From NCBI RefSeq assembly GCF_963583255.1, contig NC_084817.1, forward strand, positions 13,026,121-13,090,120: a DNA stretch of 64,000 nt, read 5' to 3'. A program made the translations under genes and the position numbers. The DNA is from Pyrus communis (lineage: Eukaryota > Streptophyta > Magnoliopsida > Rosales > Rosaceae). Positions 58,181-64,000 of this stretch are shown in pieces (position 1 is the first letter of the stretch; every line of letters starts with the position of its first letter). The notes beneath the pieces are model-generated. The model ran no database searches and was not told the origin of the DNA. It saw only the letters and a list, made by a program, of their open reading frames with translations.

Positions 58181-58185
58181 GAAGC

Positions 58186-59158
58186 TTGCAGAAGGCATGG
58201 CATCTTGGGTGAGGAGGAGTGCCAAGGAAACTTGGGCGAAGAGGAGTGGTAGTAAGTGCTGCCGAAGCTAATGGGCAAAAGGAGAGGTCTTGCAGAGGAG
58301 GAAGGATGCACAGAAACTGGAGCAGCGGGAGGCTAGGTTATGGTTGTTTGAGGATGACGAAGAAAACGGTGTCGCAGAGTGACGAGCTCGAGGTAGTGCA
58401 TAGCGTCGAGGAGGACAAGGATGCAGTCCAAGTCCCACGGCACAACAACGAGGCAAAGAGAGGGACACAAAGCATCTATTAATCACATTTAAAGGCAGCA
58501 GCAGAGCAACAGAAGCATATCAACCTTCGAACCCAAGCCTAAGACATCAACCCTTGAATACTTTCGAAGTTGAGGATCTCAACCAGGAGACTATTAAAGA
58601 TCTGGTGGCGATTGAAGGCGAAGATGATGCCTGGTGGAGAAGCTGTTGAGGTGATAGTGGAGAATAGTTTCGGCATTTGAAAACTGGAGTAAAGCAGAGA
58701 AGGAGGTCGACGGTGACCTTGATGTCCGATCCAGTTAGGGCCCAGAGCATGGCTGGGTCGGAGTCGAAGACCTTGACCAGCTTCAAGCCTTGGGACTTCA
58801 GAAACTGCACCACCTTCTACATCGATGAACCAGCTTGGACTTGGTCTTGCCGGAGCTGAAGTTAGCAAAAGGGTTAGTACCAAGAGAGAAGATGTGTCGT
58901 AGAGGAAGGTCTACCATTACTAGATCTGTAGGTTAAAGCCCAGGTTGAGTTATGATGCATGCAAGAAGTCTCGAGGCATGTTCCAGGTCAGCCTCTGCAG
59001 CTTCTTCTGCATCCCCCATCAGTTATTCGCGAACAGTAAAGCATTGACACATCTTCCCAAACTTCTTCTCCTGTGCAAACTCCATCGCCTCTGGCCTGTC
59101 TTCGAGGTCCAGGAACTGCTCGGCCGCCATTCTTCTGTTCGAGATCTCCATTGCTATT
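58186..59158 (-). pseudogene. Gene-fragment mosaic, part 1, including a GH17 beta-1,3-glucanase piece
   Basis: At 58702-58813 (minus) the translation QFLKSQGLKLVKVFDSDPAM followed by LTGSDIKVTVDL is a clear piece of the N-terminal region of plant GH17 glucan endo-1,3-beta-glucosidases. It turns abruptly into unrelated sequence on both sides. The rest of the block is GC-richer than its neighbours, like coding exons, but I cannot name it. No complete gene is present. Confidence 0.6.
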
Positions 59159-61100
59159 TGATGTGATAAAAGATAGCACCCAAATTAAACCCTCTTTTTG
59201 ACAATTGTAGTAAAGATATAAGTAAGGATCGTTTTAGGCCGGGGATTAGGAGGGATTGCTATCTAATGAAAACTGATTCAAAGATATGAAAATATGCTTA
59301 AAAACACTTCAACAAACTCAAAAGACTCTTAACTAACTTATATAACTCGAAACAAACTTAAAAGTCTCAAAACAACACAAAATAATCAAAAAGACTCAAA
59401 CTAGACTCTAGGACTCAATTTGGACGAATTTAGAATTGGTTTTGACTCAAAATACTTAAAAACACACAATAGGACAAATTTGAAACAAGTAAGTAAAGAG
59501 GATTGGGTTTTTGACGAATTTAAGAGGAAAACAAGTGAATAAAATACTTAAGTAAACTTTGGACGAATTTGAGAAAAACGATGGATGATTAGATAGCTAG
59601 AGGATTCTTTTCCACACATGATACATTCAAACACAAATTGATTTCCAGTTGCTTTTTGAATCAACCATGAACCTCAACACCCCAGATTAACCGTGACATC
59701 ACTAATTAACCCTTAGATTCTCCTTTAGTTAGTGGATTGGATGACATCATATGACAACCCAAAGCATTCTTCAAAAGTTCCCTACATGACATCATAATAG
59801 AGATACAATCAAAGATCATTACGTTCAATGAAAATCATAAGTATTGACAAAACACTTGTAACTATGACATCATGATACTCATGCTAGGAATTTACTTAAC
59901 ATGATTGTGAAAACAACCTTAACTACTTGTGAATATAAGTTTGTGACGATTATGTGAAACTCCCTTATATTCTAGCACCAAATTCAAGCATGCAAATTAA
60001 GTAGGCCTCCCTAATGAACATACAAGAATAAGTTATCCATTAAACGGTCAAGTAAATTGCATTCACAATTTATGAAATCACAATTGGAATTAATCAATTC
60101 ATATCATAAACATAATCATGGTTTCAAAGCCTCCTCTAGCTAAAATGAGTTTAGCCTCTCATGTTCACAACCAAACAAAGGAAAATTGAATTGAACATTG
60201 AAAACAAAAGATAGATTACACCTAAAAACGTTCCAACACTCCAACTTGAATGCAAAACGTAAAATGTTTGGGTGAAGGTATGGAAGTATAGAAGTGGTGA
60301 AAGAAAGGTGGAAGGCTGCGGCAAAGGGTTAAGTGTTTTTGAATGGTGGCAGATTGTATGAATCAGTGATTAGGGTTCAATAAGGGTGCGGCTTTGGGAA
60401 TTTATTTGAAGGAAGAAATCCTAACTTTTATTACATAGTTTAGGAAAGGATTAGACCCCAAATCCATAAGGAAAATGAGATATAAAATCAGAAATCAAAG
60501 GGAAAGGGGAAGGAAACTTGCGGCATTTAAGAGTAAGAAAGGGAATGTGTTTTAAGGCTGAAATAAGGCAAGGTTTTTGGATAGAATAGGTATGTAAAGT
60601 GCAGCTTTGACTTGGGTGAAAGAGGAATGTGATCTTGTGGCACAAAATAGGAAATATGCATTCCCCTTGCACGGCAAGGAAGGGAAGGTATAGGTAATGC
60701 ACAACAAGGACAATAAGGGTGCAAGGAAGGCTTATTTTGTGTCCTAAAATGCATAAAAGTCCTTCAAGGTTGCTGGAACATAAGGTATTTTAGGATTAGG
60801 AAAGATCAAACCAAAATAGGAAACTTTGGCTTAACTTTCCTACTTCAAGTAGGAAACCTTCTTTGATTAGGAATCCTAACATCTTTAGGTCTTCAATTTC
60901 GTCCATTCCTTTTACTCCAAACATATGCTATCCATTCCAAGTCCAATTTTGCACCAAAAGGCTCCAAAATGCACCTTTTTGCTTCCTTAGCCATATGAAC
61001 CTATAAACACACGAAAATAACTTAAAATACTAAAATAACTATGAACTAACAACATAAATGTAAGAAAACAAGCTAACTAAGTCGCCTAAATATGCTCCTA
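59159..61100 (-). repeat. Solo LTR (Athila-like), minus orientation
   Basis: Runs from TGATGTGATAAAAG to TATGCTCCTA with no internal region attached. It is related to the other LTRs by shared blocks (GACAATTGTAGTA, GGGGATTAGGAGGGATTGCT, GATTTCCAGTTG, GATACAATCAAAGATCATTA). The expected last bases TCA are missing and no target duplication is evident. It splits the gene-fragment mosaic. Confidence 0.8.
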
Positions 61101-61460
61101 GTGCTTCTGTGCTTTGGCGGTTGAAGATTCTAGAATCCTTCGAACTGAGATTTGAGGAATTTGTTTTGCAATCTGAGTTCCATGACCATCTGGACGAGTT
61201 GATCATGAGTATCGCTCGAGTTAATCGAATCGTCGCTGCCTTTGATGAAGAGAAAGAGGCGGAGCCAGGCCAACTTTGAATTTTGATTCTGTGCGATACG
61301 ATGGTACTGCTCCATCATGTTATCGACATCCTCGTCAGTGGTGACAGAGATCATCGAGTTGAGGTCCTCGTTCGAAAGCTGGTACTTCATCGTCAAGTTA
61401 CTCAACCTGAGGGTTTAGATAACTTCGACAGAAGGGCGGAGAAAGAAGTGGCGATTTTCT
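61101..61460 (-). pseudogene. PB1-domain gene fragment
   Basis: The open part 61130-61405 encodes SNLTMKYQLSNEDLNSMISV followed by TTDEDVDNMMEQY and KLAWLRLFLF. This is the second half of a plant PB1 protein-interaction domain, with the acidic OPCA-like signature. It is preceded by an in-frame stop and lacks the first half of the domain. It is joined directly to an aldolase fragment. Confidence 0.75.
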
Positions 61461-61465
61461 TCATT

Positions 61466-61636
61466 TGTTGCATTTGATTCATCAATGGCAAGTATACCAT
61501 GACCAGGGGGTGCAATGATTTTAGCTGTCAGGATGAATTCATCGGCGTCGGCCTTGGCCTAGATTGGGACGATGACTTAGCGTCCGATCCACTAAAATGA
61601 CGATGCTTTAAGCTTTGCAAAGCTGGAAGAGGCCAT
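61466..61636 (-). pseudogene. Plastid fructose-bisphosphate aldolase N-terminal fragment
   Basis: From MASSSFAKLKASSF (ATG at 61634-61636) the frame shows WIGR, DEFILTAKIIAPPGHGILAI and DESNAT, the transit-peptide and first-exon region of chloroplast class I aldolases. At least three in-frame stops are present, and it breaks off at DESNAT into PB1-related sequence. Confidence 0.65.
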
Positions 61637-61870
61637 GGCTCCAAGCAAAGACAATCGAAATTACTTTAGAGAGGTGGACTGGTTGTTGGCGAGTTGAGAG
61701 CTTGCAGGAAGTAGTAGGGGATTTGGGCCTGGACACTCAGGATTGAGCCTGGGTCGGGTCTTGGACCTTGGAGAGGTAGTTGTTGGGGAGGCCCACTATG
61801 AACTGGACATAGGTGTTAGGAAGGCAAACGAGTGCGACGGTGAAGATGTTGTTCCGCTCCAGCTCCATGT
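61637..61870 (-). pseudogene. Gene fragment, possibly GH17-like
   Basis: Minus-strand frame MELERNNIFTVALVCLPNTY, VGLPNNYLSKVQDPTQAQS then stop. The LPNNYL-KVQDP-QAQS pattern resembles the GH17 glucanase region following the piece at 58702-58813, but similarity is modest. Confidence 0.35.
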
Positions 61871-61885
61871 CTCTCAGACTTAGTA

Positions 61886-61932
61886 GTCACAGATATATAT
61901 ATATATATATATATAATATATATATATATATT
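61886..61932. repeat. (TA)n microsatellite
   Basis: Long run of alternating TA with one interruption. Confidence 0.9.
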
Positions 61933-62369
61933 TATTTATTTTGTACAAACTGTAAAACTTTTTATTTATTTATTTAACAAAGAAATATTGTTTCCTATGT
62001 ACTAAAATTGACTTTCATTAGTCACCTTGAATAAAACATTTATTTTTATTTTGATGTGACTGAACTCAAAGTTGAATGTTTGAGCTGCCTACATACCTTT
62101 TTAAAGAAGAGATTAAGTCATAACATAGTTCAAATACATATATATATTTTTTGGTGCCGTACGCAGTTTATGCTCTTGCGGGCTAAGAGCATCTTGGTGC
62201 CATATGCAATTTCAACTCGTACAGGTAAGGAGCATTTAGTGTCGTTTGCAGTTTCAGCTTGTGCAAGCAAGGAGCGTTTGTTGCCGCCTTTTAGGCTCAT
62301 GCGAATGAAGAGCTTGTGGTATGGATTTGTCAAACTATCTTGGAGAGGCATTCCTTGCAATCTTCATAG
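61933..62369. repeat. AT-rich sequence with four imperfect tandem repeats of about 43 bp
   Basis: From about 62152 to 62315 units follow the scheme TTGGTGCCGTATGCAGTTTC-AGCTCGTGC-GGTAAGGAGC with divergence. Frames through it are repeat artefacts. Confidence 0.55.
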
Positions 62370-62908
62370 CAATGAGTCTTGACTGAGTGATTGAAGAAGT
62401 TGTCAGGGAAGAAATCGCGCATTGTGATGGCAACAGATGATCTTCGTGTCACAATTTCATCATCCTCAACACTTTCATGTAGCTTAAGAGGTTGACGAGA
62501 ACTGTTTTGCCTCCTTTCTGATTGGTGAACTTATGGACGAGACGTATGCTTCTTGTACAGTTTCTTTGGAGTGACATGAGTCCATCCTTCAACTTCACTT
62601 GACTTGATTGATATGGTTTTGGAGCATGCCCTTAGCGATTGAGGTGAAGATTTTGAGTTGAAAGAGCCAGAAGTGACGGTGGTATAGTTTGACTTCGCCA
62701 CATCATCAAGATCTAACTCGATGATTCCTTTTTGAGCCAGCTTCATGATGAGATCTTTCAGCACGGACCACTTTTCTATCGGATGACTGATGAAGCAGTG
62801 GAATTTACAGCATCTTGGACTGTTAGTACGATTCATCTCTTCCGGCCGTTTACGCTCAGGTAGATCGATCACTTTTTTGTCTTGCAAGTCTTTCAACATG
62901 GCAACCAC
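62370..62908 (-). pseudogene. Tat-type gypsy gag/pre-protease fragment
   Basis: The open part 62531-62908 reads MVAMLKDLQDKKVIDLPERK, RCCKFHCFISHPIEKWSVLK, IELDLDDVAKSNYTTV, the spacer between gag and protease in many plant Tat-lineage polyproteins. A downstream piece, MRDFFPDNFFNHS, is visible in another frame toward 62390. No protease or RT follows. It is opposite in orientation to the accessory ORF at 27081. Confidence 0.6.
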
Positions 62909-62910
62909 AT

Positions 62911-64000
62911 CAGAGTTAGGGAATTAAACCCCTTTTTAATAGTTTTAGTATGTGAAAGTAAGGATCGTTCTAGGCTGGGGATTAAGAGGGATGCTAATCT
63001 ACACTGTCAAAAATAGAAAACTAACTTAAACAACTCAAAACAAACTAAATTGACTCAAAACAAGAACTAGAGAGAAATTTGGACAAAAATTAAACTAAAA
63101 AAGACTCAGAATACTAAATGGGGGTTGTTTTGACGAATTTTAACTAAAACTAAGTAGGTTGCAGAAACAAACTAAGGGGTACGAAATTGGGTGAATTAAA
63201 GGGTGAAAGGCTAGCTAAGGGGTCCTTCTCCACACATGACACATATGCACACAAATTGATTTCCAGTTATTCTTCCTATAAACCATGAATGACAATGCCC
63301 CAAGTTAACCATGAACATCATTAATTAACTCTCAGATTTTCCTAATTTCATTGAATTAGACTCAGGGACGCAATCAAATTATTCTTATCAAGTTCCCTAT
63401 ATGAACAACATGATAGAGATACATATCAAAGATCATTAAGTTCTATGAAAATTATAAGCATTGATAAGGCATTCGTAACTATGAACTGCATGATACTCCT
63501 GCCATGAATTTACTTAACACAATCATGACTAGTGACTTCCACTACTTATAAATATAAGTTCATAACTATTAGGTGAAATTCCCTTATATTTTAGCATCAG
63601 ATTCATGCATGCAAACTAAGTATGCATCCTTAATGAACACACAGGAATAAGTTATCAATCAAACAGAAAAGTAAATCGCATTCATGTTTTACGAAACAAA
63701 AACTGGACAAAATCAATTCATATAAAATATATGTCCATGGCTTCGAATTCACCTCTAGCTAAAACGAAATTAGTTTCACATGTTCATCATAACTAAAAAC
63801 CAAATTAAAACAAACATTGGACTAAAACTAAGGATAGAATACACCTAGAAACACTCCAGCAATCCAAAGGCCTTAGATGGCAGGTCACGACACAAGTTTT
63901 TCTTCTCCTTCCTTCCTTGCAAAGCTGCGGCATAAGTGTTTATTTTTTTGAATTTCTCTCTAAGGCTCTTTCTCATTTTGTGGGGCATAAATGGGTATAT
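62911..64000 (-). repeat. Partial LTR (Athila-like CACATCA subfamily), runs off the window
   Basis: Aligns by eye with 23089-24600 (GGATCGTTCTAGGCTGGGGA, GGTCCTTCTCCACACATG, CCATGAATGACAATGCCCCA). The terminal TGATG is replaced or lost at the junction with the gag fragment, so the boundary is approximate. Confidence 0.75.

Noticed and set aside
1..64000. tRNA, rRNA, CRISPR arrays, endogenous pararetrovirus
   Set aside because: None seen. Repeats are LTRs, subterminal motifs or simple sequence, and no pararetroviral movement-protein or coat-protein signature was noticed.

Overview
This is a plant nuclear window dominated by transposable elements. Evidence: an intron-rich amino acid permease gene, a CACTA transposon, Ty1/copia and Athila-type Ty3/gypsy retrotransposons, and nested LTR insertions with target-site duplications (TSDs). 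The element families resemble those I associate with Rosaceae such as apple and pear, but that is an inference from memory. I found no tRNA, rRNA or CRISPR array.

Layout. 1-1870 (-): six exons of an apparently intact AAP-family amino acid permease, cut by the window start. 2712-3212 (-): copia remnant with a short LTR. 3823-4289: foldback/MITE-like element. 4891-11048: decayed CACTA element with TNP2 and Transposase_24-like remnants. 11170-12113: retroposed sequence with a 13-bp TSD and A-rich tail. 12650-14703: probable Tat-type gypsy remnant with repeats. 14704-25306 (-): decayed Athila-like element whose two LTRs belong to different subfamilies. 25307-28137: copy of an accessory-ORF module. 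28138-58180 (+): Athila-like element (TSD GAAGC), broken at 34264 by a copia-type element (34264-53594, TSD CTTAC). That copia element's 3' LTR is itself split by a young non-autonomous Athila-like element (42352-52672, TSD GAAGC). 58186-62908: mosaic of gene fragments (GH17, plastid aldolase, PB1) split by a solo LTR, then a Tat-type gag fragment. 62911-64000: part of another LTR.

How the parts relate. The three nested elements form an internal clock. By eye, LTR divergence falls from about 1% (outer) to about 0.4% (copia) to about 0.1% (inner), matching the nesting order. The two youngest elements lack intact pol genes, so they were probably mobilised in trans. The inner element carries, antisense to itself, an intact 230-codon ORF with a coiled coil and PMPS-type repeats. 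A second, frameshifted copy lies at 27081-27643. This accessory ORF and the gene-fragment mosaic are the best candidates for something poorly described. The only clear host gene is the permease.
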